Both the position numbers and the translations under genes were made by a program. From contig URHW01000007.1 of assembly GCA_900547775.1 (NCBI GenBank), positions 1-45,924 on the forward strand: a DNA stretch of 45,924 nt. The letters run 5' to 3'. Numbering within the stretch: position 1 is the stretch's first letter; each line of letters opens with the position of its first letter. Shown here in pieces: positions 8,663 to 17,785 of the stretch. Origin of the DNA: an uncultured Mycoplasmatota bacterium (lineage in GTDB: Bacteria; Bacillota_I; Bacilli_A; RF39; UBA660). The notes beneath the pieces were generated by a model. The model was given only the letters and a program-made list of their open reading frames with translations, did no database searches and was not told the origin of the DNA.

Positions 8663-8671
8663 TGTTATAAT
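8663..8671 (+). promoter_or_regulatory. Extended -10 promoter of the pseudouridine synthase gene
   Basis: TGT followed by TATAAT is a perfect extended -10. Transcription should start near 8678, which makes the upstream ATG at 8672 unusable and leaves a leader of only a few bases. Confidence 0.6.
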
Positions 8672-8686
8672 ATGAGCGTGATGTTT

Positions 8687-9331
8687 ATGAAGAAATTGAA
8701 AATACTTTATGAAGATAAAGATTTATTGGTAGTTAGAAAAGATGATAAGGTTCTTACTGTAAGTGATGGTAAAAGTTATAATACTTTGTATAGTGAGGTT
8801 TATGATTATTTGCATAAGAAAAATCAAAAAGTTTTTGTAGTTCATAGGCTTGATAAAGATACTAGTGGTTTAGTGTTATTTGCTAAAAGTGAGCGTGTTA
8901 AAAATATAATGCAGGATAACTGGGATAAGGTTATAAGAAAATATTATGCTGTTGTATGTGGTAAGTTAAATGGTGAAGGTGAAGTTAAGCAATACTTAAG
9001 TGAAGATAAGACGTTAAGGGTATATGTTAGTGATAAAGGTAAGCTTGCAATAACTCAATATAAATGTTTGAAAGTGTCATCAGCTTATTCTTTAATGGAT
9101 GTTTTAATTAAGACTGGAAGACGTAATCAGATTAGGGTTTGTTTTTCTAGTTTAGGTCACCCTATTATTGGAGATAAGAAATATGGTGCTAAGAGGAATC
9201 CAATTGGTAGATTAGGACTACACGCTTATTATTTAGAATTTAAGCATCCGGTTAGTAGTAAAAATATAGTTATTGAAGATGAAATACCAGCTAATTTTAA
9301 AAAAATATTTGAAAGTGCAACTAAAAAGTAA
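8687..9331 (+). CDS. RluA-family rRNA pseudouridine synthase
   Basis: This protein of about 214 residues carries the catalytic RluA motif HRLDKDTSG with the Asp that attacks uracil, followed by LVLFAKS, and the later motif TGRRNQIR. It isomerises specific uridines in rRNA. It begins directly with the ILYEDKDLLVVRK strand and lacks an S4 domain, as short RluA/YhcT-type enzymes do. The start is uncertain: ATGs occur at 8672, 8681 and 8687. I prefer 8687 because the promoter -10 ends at 8671 and a GTGAT element sits four bases upstream. The rRNA target cannot be told from sequence. Confidence 0.9.
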   Translation: MKKLKILYEDKDLLVVRKDDKVLTVSDGKSYNTLYSEVYDYLHKKNQKVFVVHRLDKDTSGLVLFAKSERVKNIMQDNWDKVIRKYYAVVCGKLNGEGEVKQYLSEDKTLRVYVSDKGKLAITQYKCLKVSSAYSLMDVLIKTGRRNQIRVCFSSLGHPIIGDKKYGAKRNPIGRLGLHAYYLEFKHPVSSKNIVIEDEIPANFKKIFESATKK

Positions 9332-9399
9332 CAAAATTCTACTTAAATTTGGTAGTACGCAACAGGGTTTCATAGTATATTGACGGTGAGGTGAAAGAA

Positions 9400-10914
9400 A
9401 TGAATTTTAATGAAAAATTACAAAAGTTAAGAAAAGAGAAAAAGTATAGTCAAGAAGAACTTGCTGATATGTTAGATGTTACAAGACAAAGTGTGTCTAA
9501 GTGGGAAAGTGGTCAGACGTATCCTGAAATGGATAAGTTACTTGCAATATGTAAGATATTTGGGTGCACTTTGGAAGAACTTACTAATGATACAATTAAG
9601 TTAAATGAGTTTGCTGGAGAAAAGAAGAGTAAGGTAAGTGATATAGCTAGTAGTGTTGAGGAATTTATTGAAAAAACCTATCATTATTTTACTGGAAGTA
9701 CATTTAAAGATATTCTTAAATGTTTAATTATAATGTTTGTTGTTTATTTATTTCTATGTTTATGTAAGTATCCTTTTGATGCTTTAAAAGGGGGACTATA
9801 TAATTTCTTTAATTCATTTATGGATGGTAAAGTACTTAATTTTTGTTATAGTTTTTTTAATCTAATTATTAATATTTTATATTATAGTTTAAAGTTATTT
9901 GTACTTGCTTATGTATTTAAGATTGGTTTTTTAGATAAAAAAGACGCTGGTTTAACTTATAATGTGAAAGAGGATAAGGAAAGTGCACATGCAAATGAAG
10001 TGCAAGGTATTAATAGTACTAAAACTAAACAAAAATATTCAATATTTGATGCTTTAGTAAGTATTGTGATCTTTTTTATAAAAATGTTTTTCTTAATTGG
10101 CGCAATACCACTTATTTTCTTATTTATATTTTTTATGTTTGCACTTATTATTTTAATCTATTTTATGTTTAGAGGAGTTTTCTTTTTTAGCATTTTTATA
10201 GGTTTAGTAAGCGTTATTATGCTTAATGAGATTGCTTTAGAGTTTATTTACAATTTTATTTTTGATAGAAGTCAGTGTTTTAAAAGAATGCTTATAACAA
10301 TTATAGCTTCTTTAGCGTTTATAGGTGTAGCTGGTGGTTTATTTGTTATTGAATGTTCTAAGTATACGTATCATAATGAAGAGAGTGCAGATTTGTTAAT
10401 AAGTAATAATTATTCTTATGGTTATAATGATAAAATGTATTTGGATAGTGATATTCTTAATTATTATAATGTGTCTTATGAAGTTGATGATAGTTTAAGT
10501 GCTGTGGTTAATGTTAAAGTTGTTAATAGTAAGTATAGAACTAGTTATGATGTTAAGTTAGATGGTAGTAAACTTTATTTATCTGTTTTACAAAGTGATG
10601 ATTCATTTAGCTTTAGTGATATTTTTGATGTTTTTGTTAAAGACTTGAAAAATAAGGTTGTTTATAATTATACGTTAGATGATGGAGTTAGAATTGTTGT
10701 TACTTCTAGTGAGAAAAATATTAGCACAATAAAAAAGAATAGTGAAACTAAGCAAAAAGATGAAGAAAAAGAAATAAATAATCAAGATATATATGATTAT
10801 AAAAAGAAGATTAGCGAGTTAGAAAGTCAAGTTGATGAATTAGAAAGAAATAATAGAGAGTTAAGTGATAAAATAGATGATTATAAGAGAAAGATTAGTG
10901 CTTTAAATGAATAA
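9400..10914 (+). CDS. XRE-type HTH membrane protein with C-terminal coiled coil
   Basis: Residues 1-62 are a classic Cro/C1 helix-turn-helix (LRKEKKYSQEELADML, TRQSVSKWESGQ). A linker and several membrane segments follow (about 105-130, 145-180, 225-275, 295-320), then an extracellular or periplasm-like region with Tyr/Asp-rich beta sequence, and a terminal coiled coil (about residues 460-504, heptads with ISELESQVDELE). This architecture suggests a membrane-tethered transcriptional regulator that senses the envelope, but its ligand and target genes are unknown. The start is the ATG at 9400, with GAGGTG six bases upstream. It converges on the ZIP transporter gene, with only six bases between them. 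Confidence 0.8.
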   Translation: MNFNEKLQKLRKEKKYSQEELADMLDVTRQSVSKWESGQTYPEMDKLLAICKIFGCTLEELTNDTIKLNEFAGEKKSKVSDIASSVEEFIEKTYHYFTGSTFKDILKCLIIMFVVYLFLCLCKYPFDALKGGLYNFFNSFMDGKVLNFCYSFFNLIINILYYSLKLFVLAYVFKIGFLDKKDAGLTYNVKEDKESAHANEVQGINSTKTKQKYSIFDALVSIVIFFIKMFFLIGAIPLIFLFIFFMFALIILIYFMFRGVFFFSIFIGLVSVIMLNEIALEFIYNFIFDRSQCFKRMLITIIASLAFIGVAGGLFVIECSKYTYHNEESADLLISNNYSYGYNDKMYLDSDILNYYNVSYEVDDSLSAVVNVKVVNSKYRTSYDVKLDGSKLYLSVLQSDDSFSFSDIFDVFVKDLKNKVVYNYTLDDGVRIVVTSSEKNISTIKKNSETKQKDEEKEINNQDIYDYKKKISELESQVDELERNNRELSDKIDDYKRKISALNE

Positions 10915-10920
10915 AAGATA

Positions 10921-11691
10921 TTACCCTAGGGAAATATCTAATATCATCATTATTATAAAACCAATTATTGTGTAAAGAGCCATTAGCTCTTTTTTCTTGT
11001 TTGCCATGCTTTCTGGAATAAGCTCAACTATAATTACGTAAAGCATTGCACCACCAGCTACTGATAGTAGTAGTGGTAAGATAAACTGCATTTTGATTAC
11101 TAGAAGAGCTCCAAGAATAGCTGCTATGGGTTCAACGATAGCACTTAAACTACCAATTAGGAATGATTTAAGTTTAGTTTTACCTTTTTTAAGCATTGGA
11201 AATGATATAGCTAGGCCTTCTGGGAAGTTTTGGATTCCAATACCGATTGCTAGGGTTAAAGCTTTCATTACTGATTCTGGACTATTATTAAGTGCTAATG
11301 CTCCAAAGGCTACACCTATAGCAGCACCTTCTGGTATGTTGTGAATTGTGATTGATAAAAGTAATTTGTCAATTCTTTTATTTTTTTGTTTTTCTTCTAT
11401 TTTGTCTGTAATGTAGAGTAGTAGAGCACCAAGTGTTATTCCGACTGAGCATATTATCCACGGAGTTAATTCAAGTGTTTTTGCATGGTCTATTGCGGGG
11501 ACAACTAAGGAAAATATTGAAGAAGATAACATGATGCCAGCAGATAGGCTTAGTAATTTATCCATTATATTTTGATTGATTTTTTTAAATAGAAAAATAG
11601 TTGCAGCACCTAGTGATGTAATAGTAAATGTTACAAGCCCCATAATAAAGGCAGCAATAATTGGATTTATTTCACTAAAAAACTTTATCAT
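10921..11691 (-). CDS. zupT: ZIP-family divalent metal transporter
   Basis: This 256-residue integral membrane protein has eight predicted membrane segments. The ZIP signature is in two helices: HNIPEGAAIGVAFG and the partner QNFPEGLAISFP, which supply the binuclear metal site in ZupT/BbZIP relatives. It imports Zn2+, Fe2+ or similar ions; the exact ion cannot be assigned. There is a Gln where many members have His at the start of the second motif. No metal-regulator gene is adjacent. Confidence 0.88.
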   Translation of the reverse strand: MIKFFSEINPIIAAFIMGLVTFTITSLGAATIFLFKKINQNIMDKLLSLSAGIMLSSSIFSLVVPAIDHAKTLELTPWIICSVGITLGALLLYITDKIEEKQKNKRIDKLLLSITIHNIPEGAAIGVAFGALALNNSPESVMKALTLAIGIGIQNFPEGLAISFPMLKKGKTKLKSFLIGSLSAIVEPIAAILGALLVIKMQFILPLLLSVAGGAMLYVIIVELIPESMANKKKELMALYTIIGFIIMMILDISLG

Positions 11692-11738
11692 ATTTTATTT
11701 TATTCAAGGTGTGTATTTTTGGTTAAAAGAAAAAAGAC

Positions 11739-13409
11739 TTAGTTGTCTTTTACTTCCATAATTACTGGTAAGATTATTGGTCTACGTCCCGTAAGTTCAT
11801 TTATAAATGGGTTAAGTTCTAGGATGATTTGATTTTTAAGATCTATATAATTGTATGAATTTTTAATTGTACGATTTACAATTTCGGTAACTTTATTTTC
11901 AATTTTATTAATTAAACCAGTATTTTCGTTTACTAGGACAAAACCTCTTGTTGTAATGTTTGGTTTTATTAGAAGTTCTCTAGTTATTGGGTTTATGTTT
12001 AGAATGGTTACTAAGATACCATCTTGACTCATAAGTTTACGGTCTTTAATTACAACTGAACCAATGTCACCAATTCTTGAGCCATCAACATATACGTCGC
12101 CTGCTTGAACTCTTTTGCCAAGTCTCGCACCGTCTTTAGTAAGTTCAACAGTATCACCATTTTTACAAATGAAGATATTTTCTTTTGGAATACCACAGTC
12201 AATTGCTAAATCTCCATGAGTTTTAAGCATACGATATTCACCATGCATTGGCATAAAGTACTCAGGTTTGATAATTCTAAGCATCCATTTTTGTTCTTCT
12301 TGTTTAGCATGACCTGATGTATGAATATCAGATAGTTCTGTATTTGTATAGACTTTTACACCTTTTAAGTATAGTTTATTGATTATTCGGTTAATTGATG
12401 CACGGTTTCCTGGAATAGGTGATGAAGAAAATACTACAATGTCATCTGGCATAAGTTCAATTTGTTTATGTGTACCATTTGCTATTCTTGATAGGGCAGC
12501 AAGTGGTTCACCTTGAGAACCAGTACATAAGATACATATTTCATGTTTTTTTAAATTTTTTGCTTCGCTTGCTTCAATAAATATGGTTTTATCTGTTATA
12601 AGATTATTTTTTAAAGCAATCTCTTTTGCAGTTTCCATAGAGCGACCGAATGTAACAATTTTACGGTTATTCTTACGGCAAGTTTCAACAATGTGCTTAA
12701 TACGATAAATGTTAGAAGCAAATGTTGCTAAGATTATTCTTGAGTTATGACGAGCAAATACGTCACTTAGTGCTTCATCTACGCAAGATTCACTTGCTGA
12801 AAATCCTGGGCTTAAAGCGTTTGTACTATCACTTAGTAATAGTTTGACACCCTCACTACCTAATGCAGCCATTTTATGAATATCAGCCATTGGACCAATT
12901 GGTGTTAAATCAAATTTAAAGTCACCTGTTTCAAAAATGATACCGTTTGGGGTTCTAATTACAATTGCAAAACTATCTGGGATAGAGTGCGTTGTTGTTA
13001 CAAAAGATATTTCAAAGTATTTATATTTAAATACGCTGTCTTTATCATATACTTCTAGATTTTTATAACCAATATTTCGATCATAAAACTTATTTTTAAT
13101 TAAATCACAAGCAATTCTAGGTGCATATATAACTGGTATATTAATATTTTGAAGTAAGAATGTAATACCACCAATATGATCTTCGTGTCCGTGAGTGATA
13201 AATAATGCTTTTATTTTATCTTCATTTTGTTTTAGATATGTTACGTCTTGAATAACATAATCTATTCCTAGTAGTTCACTTTCTGGAAACATTACTCCAG
13301 CATCAATTATGATTATTTCATCTTCATGCTGAACTACGTACATGTTTTTTCCGACTTCGCCAAGGCCGCCCAAGGCAAAAATAGTCGTAACTTTCTCGTT
13401 ATTATTCAT
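11739..13409 (-). CDS. rnj: Ribonuclease J
   Basis: This is a 556-residue metallo-beta-lactamase/beta-CASP ribonuclease with 5'-3' exonuclease and endonuclease activity in mRNA decay and rRNA maturation. The zinc motif THGHEDHIGG is at about residues 72-81. The beta-CASP segment includes SDSTNALSPG and the later SGHA motif, and a C-terminal domain completes the usual RNase J length. The start is at 13409, where GAGGAGGAATTAT gives a strong ribosome binding site; the reading frame stays open upstream, but that part (18 codons) overlaps the leader and is unlikely to be translated. A good promoter lies at 13462-13490. Only one RNase J gene is in the window, so J1 versus J2 is not resolved. Confidence 0.95.
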   Translation of the reverse strand: MNNNEKVTTIFALGGLGEVGKNMYVVQHEDEIIIIDAGVMFPESELLGIDYVIQDVTYLKQNEDKIKALFITHGHEDHIGGITFLLQNINIPVIYAPRIACDLIKNKFYDRNIGYKNLEVYDKDSVFKYKYFEISFVTTTHSIPDSFAIVIRTPNGIIFETGDFKFDLTPIGPMADIHKMAALGSEGVKLLLSDSTNALSPGFSASESCVDEALSDVFARHNSRIILATFASNIYRIKHIVETCRKNNRKIVTFGRSMETAKEIALKNNLITDKTIFIEASEAKNLKKHEICILCTGSQGEPLAALSRIANGTHKQIELMPDDIVVFSSSPIPGNRASINRIINKLYLKGVKVYTNTELSDIHTSGHAKQEEQKWMLRIIKPEYFMPMHGEYRMLKTHGDLAIDCGIPKENIFICKNGDTVELTKDGARLGKRVQAGDVYVDGSRIGDIGSVVIKDRKLMSQDGILVTILNINPITRELLIKPNITTRGFVLVNENTGLINKIENKVTEIVNRTIKNSYNYIDLKNQIILELNPFINELTGRRPIILPVIMEVKDN

Positions 13410-13461
13410 ATAATTCCTCCTCGTAAAAAAAATAAAAAGAAAAGCTTTTTTTCTGTTAATC

Positions 13462-13490
13462 ATTATATAACAAATATGATAAAAAGTCTA
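13462..13490 (-). promoter_or_regulatory. Promoter of rnj
   Basis: On the minus strand, TAGACT, a 17-bp spacer and TATAAT form a SigA-type promoter about 50 bp before the rnj start. Confidence 0.7.
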
Positions 13491-13562
13491 GTACCATGAA
13501 AAAGTGAAATAAAAAAAGGAAATTAGGGATGTTCTTACAACAATAACTAATAGGAGGGTAAG

Positions 13563-14870
13563 ATGAAAAAAATTATTTTAATGTTAGTTCTACTTATGCC
13601 ATTTAAAGTTTTTGGTAGTTCTTACTATACTGATTATGGTTTTAAAGAAAGAACTGATAAGTATTATGAAGAAAGTGATACTTTAAAAAGAAAGGAGATT
13701 AAGTTATATCATAATGTTAAAAAGGAAATAACATATGATTATGTTGAGGATTATCTTTGTGATTGAGAGATAATTAAAGACGATTATAAAGTTGAGAGAA
13801 ATTATTATAGTGATTATAGTCCGGAGTATATTCCAGTTATTAATTTAAGAGAAAGTGATTATAAAAAAGTAAGATATATATTTTTGTATGATTATAATAT
13901 GCCAAAAGATATTATTAGTATGGAAGTTTTTAGTTATGGAAAGAAGATAAATTACAAGAAATTAGATAATGTTTATGATAGTTTTTCGGGTAAAAAATCA
14001 TACTTAATAATTGATTTAATGGATATTTATGATTTTAAAGGTTTATCTATTAATGTTATATATGATGGAAGCATTGAAACTGATTATGAAAATTTTACTT
14101 TATTCTTTTCGCCAGTTGGTTATACTGTACCTTTTACGGATATTTATTTGAATAATTTTTATGTGAAAAAAGGAGTAAGTAATACTTTAATTAAGGTAAT
14201 TAGTGATGAAGAGTATGATAGGTTATTAAATAGTTTGAAGTTTTCATTTTCTAATCGGGAGGCTATTAGTTATTTTTATAATGATGTTTATTATTATGGT
14301 TGCAGAAGAGAAAATGTTATTAAGAGTGGTTTATATAGTGAGGTAGCAAAAGATGGTTATGAATTAGAACTTGAAGATTATATCATAACATATGATTATT
14401 ATGAAAGAACTAAATATGAGGTAATTGATGTTATTAAAAGTAAAGAAGATATTTTAAATTTAGTTAAAGGTAATGTTGAGGTTAGTAATTCAAATATTGA
14501 TCTAAGTAAAAATGGAATTTATGAGTTTTATGTTAATGATAAAAAGCATAACGTGGAAGTTAATATTGATAGTAATAATAAGCCTAATTTAGATGTTAAT
14601 GTTGGAAGTAATACTATACCTAATGTTTTAGTTAAGGAACCTATTATTGAAGAAAAGATAATTTATAAGGTTTTAAACAATGAGAATTCTAAAGAAAATA
14701 AAAATGATAATAAAGTAGAAGTTCTTAATAATAAATGTGAGAAAACTAAGTGTGAAGTATGTAGAGGGTGTAATTATAAAGTATATAAACTAATAATAAT
14801 ATTATTATGTTTAATTAATTTGTTTTTAATAAGAAAAAATAGGTATATTTTGACGAAAGGGTATAAATAA
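13563..14870 (+). pseudogene. Membrane-anchored surface protein interrupted by one in-frame TGA
   Basis: Two open segments, 13563-13766 and 13767-14870, lie in the same frame, separated only by TGA at 13764-13766. Reading through gives a 435-codon protein: a signal peptide (MKKIILMLVLLMPFKVFG), a long Tyr/Asp-rich extracellular region, a Cys cluster (KTKCEVCRGCNYK) and a C-terminal membrane helix (about 30 residues from the end) with a basic tail. The residue at the stop would naturally be Trp (TGG to TGA). GAGGG sits just upstream of the ATG. UGA is a stop elsewhere in this window, so recoding is unlikely. Whether this is a strain-specific nonsense mutation, a sequencing error or a decaying gene cannot be told. 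No family is recognised. Confidence 0.65.
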
Positions 14871-14906
14871 AAACTATTTGTATTTATATTAGAATAGGAG
14901 ATGAGT

Positions 14907-15221
14907 ATGTTAAAAATAAATATGGAATACCGAAAGGGAATATTATTTGTAAGGCCTTGTGGTAACTTAACTAGGGTTACATATAAGTGTCTAAATGATT
15001 ATTTACTTCCCGTTATAGGTAATCAAGGAATTAAGTATATTGTCTATAATTTAGGTAATGTTAGGGTTATAGATAATAAGGGAAAAGAGTCTCTATTAGA
15101 GGGAATTAATGCGGTAAGAAAGAATCTAGGTGAAGGTATAATATGTAATACTTGTATTAAATTTGAAAATGCTTTAGTTACAGAAGATGAACTAAGTGCG
15201 ATAAAATTAATTAAAATATAG
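14907..15221 (+). CDS. SpoIIAA-like STAS protein (anti-anti-sigma type)
   Basis: This 104-residue protein is a single STAS domain: FVRPCGNLTR as strand and turn, then KYIVYNLGNVRVIDNKGK, which aligns with the SpoIIAA segment around DSSG. The phosphorylated serine of SpoIIAA is replaced (D56, N57, K58, G59). It sits directly before a sporulation sigma gene, as spoIIAA does in Bacillus, but no spoIIAB lies between. I prefer the ATG at 14907 over 14901 because GGAG ends at 14900. A role in sigma-factor control is inferred from position; without the serine and the kinase, classical partner switching by this protein looks impossible, so it may have become constitutive or taken another role. Confidence 0.75.
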   Translation: MLKINMEYRKGILFVRPCGNLTRVTYKCLNDYLLPVIGNQGIKYIVYNLGNVRVIDNKGKESLLEGINAVRKNLGEGIICNTCIKFENALVTEDELSAIKLIKI

Positions 15222-15229
15222 GTGATCTA

Positions 15230-15883
15230 ATGGATGAATATAGCCTCACATTGAAATATGAGAAGCTAATATATAAAATAGCTAGAAAGTTTTATAATGT
15301 AGAACTTGATGATTTATATCAGGCTGGGTGTATTGGTTTAATAAAGGCATATCGAAATTATGATGAAACATCTCCTGTTCCTTTTATGAATTATGCTTAT
15401 AAATATATTTTTGGTGAAATGTATGATTTAGCTAATAAAAGCAGAGATATTAAGCTTAATAAAGCATATTTAAAATTATATAAAAGAATTGAAGAAGCTA
15501 AGATGATGCTTGCTAATAAAATAGGAAGAATGCCTAGTAGTAGTGAAATATGTTCATACCTAGAAATAGATTCTAATCTTTATGCGGAAGTAATATCACT
15601 AACAAGTAAGATGATGAGTTTAGATGATGAATATCAAACTTTAAATGGTGATCGTTTACCTATAAAAGAGTGTGTAGGTGAGAGCAGAGATTATATAACT
15701 AGTATGGTAGTTAGTGATAGTATTGATAGTTTAGATGATTTAGAACAAAAAGTTATTAAAATCAGATATTTTGAAGATTTAACACAAATGGAAACTGCAG
15801 AAGTTCTTGGTATAAGTCAAGTTAAAGTATCAAGAATAGAAAATAAAAGTAAGAAAAAAATAAAAGAGTATATAGCTGCATAA
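15230..15883 (+). CDS. Sporulation-type sigma factor (SigF/SigG-like)
   Basis: This 217-residue SigB/F/G-type sigma-70 protein has region 2 with ELDDLYQAGCIGLIKA and NYAYKYIFGEM, region 3 with RMPSSSEIC, and region 4 ending in a helix-turn-helix (QMETAEVLGISQVKVSRIE) like SigF and SigG. In Bacillus, SigF directs early forespore transcription and is followed by the spoVA operon, as here. It is eight bases after the STAS gene, with GGTGAT before the ATG. Whether it is SigF or SigG needs a tree; position favours SigF. Confidence 0.85.
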   Translation: MDEYSLTLKYEKLIYKIARKFYNVELDDLYQAGCIGLIKAYRNYDETSPVPFMNYAYKYIFGEMYDLANKSRDIKLNKAYLKLYKRIEEAKMMLANKIGRMPSSSEICSYLEIDSNLYAEVISLTSKMMSLDDEYQTLNGDRLPIKECVGESRDYITSMVVSDSIDSLDDLEQKVIKIRYFEDLTQMETAEVLGISQVKVSRIENKSKKKIKEYIAA

Positions 15884-15921
15884 TTTGTTAATTTAGTTCT
15901 CATAATATGAATGTGATTATG

Positions 15922-16359
15922 ATGAATAGGAAAAATTATTTAAAAGTAGTGGATGAATGTACTGTTAAAGATAAAAAATTAATTAACTACATCAATTCCT
16001 TTACTATTGGTGGATTAATTGGTTTTCTTGGTGAAGGTATTAAAATGATATGTACAAATTATTATTACTTACCGGTAAGTGAAGCAGTTAGTTATGTTCT
16101 TATTATTATGATATTTTTATCTTGTTTGTGTACTGGTTTAGGATTTTTTGATGACGTTGTTTCTAAATTTAGATGTGGTATTGTTATACCTATAACGGGT
16201 TTTGCTCACTCCATAATGAGTAGTGCTTTAGATTATAAAAAGGATGGTTTAATAACTGGTATAGGAGCCAACTTTTTTAAACTTGCTGGTAGTGTATTAT
16301 TATATGGCATATTAAGTGGGTTTATATGTGGAATTATAAAGGTGATAATTAATGTTTAA
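15922..16359 (+). CDS. spoVAC: Stage V sporulation protein AC
   Basis: This is a membrane protein of about 145 residues with four hydrophobic segments and the SpoVAC pattern INSFTIGGLIGFLGEGI near the start and FFDDVVSKFRCG and PITGFAHSI in the middle. SpoVA proteins form the inner-membrane channel that moves Ca-dipicolinate into the forespore and out on germination; SpoVAC is a mechanosensitive component. ATGs at 15907, 15919 and 15922 are possible; the last has GTGAT four bases upstream. It overlaps spoVAD by eight bases. Confidence 0.92.
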   Translation: MNRKNYLKVVDECTVKDKKLINYINSFTIGGLIGFLGEGIKMICTNYYYLPVSEAVSYVLIIMIFLSCLCTGLGFFDDVVSKFRCGIVIPITGFAHSIMSSALDYKKDGLITGIGANFFKLAGSVLLYGILSGFICGIIKVIINV

Positions 16360-17299
16360 TTATAAAAATATTTATATAGATGATTGGTATAGTATAATTG
16401 GTCCTAAAGAAAAAAGTGATGGTAATTTAAAAAAATATAATTTAGCATTAAGCGATTATTATTTTAATGAAAAAACTATTGAGAAAGCTGAAGTTAGAAT
16501 GCAAAAGTTTGTTCTTAATTATTTTAAATCTTCTAAAATTGATGTGGTTTGTGCTAGTGATTTAATGGATCAACTGATAGTATCTAACTTAATGGCTGAA
16601 GAAGAAGATATTCCTTTTCTTGGGGTCTATAATGCTTGTGCAAGTTTTGCTTCTGGTGTAATAAGTATAGCAAATATGATTCAAAGTAAGGGAGTAAAAA
16701 GAGGTGTCTATATTACTAGTAGTCATAATTTATCTGCCGAAAAACAGTTTAGATTTCCTATTGAGTATGGTGCTGTAAAACCAAAAAGAAGTACTTTTAC
16801 AGCAACTGGAGCAGTTGGGGTTAGTTTAAATAATACTTCTGGTAAGATAAAAATAATTAGTGCTACTTTAGGCAAGGTTAAAGATTCTTATGTAAAAGAT
16901 GCTTTTAATATGGGTGGCGTTATGGCAATAAGTGCAATTGCTACTTTTAAAGAGCATTTAAAAAATAGATGTAAAAGTGAAGAAGATTATGATTTGATAT
17001 TAACTGGTGACTTAGGGGCATGTGGAAGTAAAATTTTTAAAAGAGTGCTGAAAAGTGAGGGATATAATTTAAAAAAATATATGGACGCTGGAGAAAATTT
17101 TTATAAAAAAATAGATTGTTCTGGAGCAAGTGGACCAGCTGTTCTTCCTTTATTTTTATTTAATAATGTAGTGCATAATAAGAAATATAAAAAAATTCTT
17201 TTACTAGCAACAGGTTCACTTCATAGTCCTTTACTAGTTAATCAAAAGATGAGTATTCCTTCAGTAACACATGCATTAGAGATTGAGGTGGTAAGATGA
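16352..17299 (+). CDS. spoVAD: Stage V sporulation protein AD
   Basis: This 315-residue thiolase-fold SpoVAD binds dipicolinic acid as part of the SpoVA channel. Features are CASDLMDQLIVSN, the FLGVYNACASFASG segment around the cysteine of the ketosynthase-like site, and SSHNLSAEKQFRFPIEYG. It is slightly shorter than the Bacillus protein (about 338). The start overlaps spoVAC, with AAGGTGAT as ribosome binding site, and the stop overlaps the spoVAE start, so the three are one translationally coupled unit. Confidence 0.95.
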   Translation: MFNYKNIYIDDWYSIIGPKEKSDGNLKKYNLALSDYYFNEKTIEKAEVRMQKFVLNYFKSSKIDVVCASDLMDQLIVSNLMAEEEDIPFLGVYNACASFASGVISIANMIQSKGVKRGVYITSSHNLSAEKQFRFPIEYGAVKPKRSTFTATGAVGVSLNNTSGKIKIISATLGKVKDSYVKDAFNMGGVMAISAIATFKEHLKNRCKSEEDYDLILTGDLGACGSKIFKRVLKSEGYNLKKYMDAGENFYKKIDCSGASGPAVLPLFLFNNVVHNKKYKKILLLATGSLHSPLLVNQKMSIPSVTHALEIEVVR

Positions 17300-17646
17300 T
17301 GCTTGTATATTCATTTCTATTTTGTGGCATTATCTGTTTAATTGGAGAGATCATTTTTGATAATAGTAAGCTTACCTTTGGTCATATAACAAGTATGTTT
17401 GTTGTAGTTGGAGCTATTCTTAGTATATTTGGTATATATGATAAGATAGCAAGCGTTGTAGGAGTAGGAGCTAACTTACCAATAGTATCGTTTGGTAATT
17501 CACTTACAAATGGTGCATATAAGGGTTTTATGAAAGATGGCTTTATTGGACTATTTAGTGGAATGTTAGCAGAAGTTAGTACAGGTGTTGTGGCAGCAGT
17601 GGTATTTTCCTTTATATTAATGTTGTTTCTAAAGCCCAAAGACTAA
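17296..17646 (+). CDS. spoVAE: Stage V sporulation protein AE
   Basis: This 116-residue hydrophobic protein has the SpoVAE core VGANLPIVSFGNSLTNG and KDGFIGLFSG. It completes the spoVAC-AD-AE trio that is the minimal SpoVA set in many clostridia. GAGGTG precedes the start within the end of spoVAD. spoVAA, spoVAB and spoVAF are not present here. Confidence 0.93.
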   Translation: MMLVYSFLFCGIICLIGEIIFDNSKLTFGHITSMFVVVGAILSIFGIYDKIASVVGVGANLPIVSFGNSLTNGAYKGFMKDGFIGLFSGMLAEVSTGVVAAVVFSFILMLFLKPKD

Positions 17647-17675
17647 TTTGAGCTTTTTAAGTTTAGTTAAATAAT

Positions 17676-17721
17676 GTTGCTTTCTAACGCAAATATTTTT
17701 AAAAATGCGTTAGAAAGCAAC
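17676..17721. promoter_or_regulatory. Perfect 16-bp inverted repeat upstream of abiEi
   Basis: GTTGCTTTCTAACGCA pairs with its exact complement TGCGTTAGAAAGCAAC across a 14-nt A/T loop. There is no T run, so it is not a normal terminator for spoVAE. AbiEi antitoxins are known to bind inverted repeats in their own promoter, and this lies 65 bp before abiEi, so it is a candidate operator. Confidence 0.55.
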
Positions 17722-17785
17722 AAAAAATATTTACTTGTTTCTGAATAAATGATAGAATTAAGATAATAAAGGATGAGTGAAATTT

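Noticed and set aside
13563..14870. UGA read as Trp or selenocysteine
   Set aside because: Other genes here end in TGA (for example at 3571-3573 and the spoVAD stop), Trp is written TGG, and no recoding hairpin is apparent.
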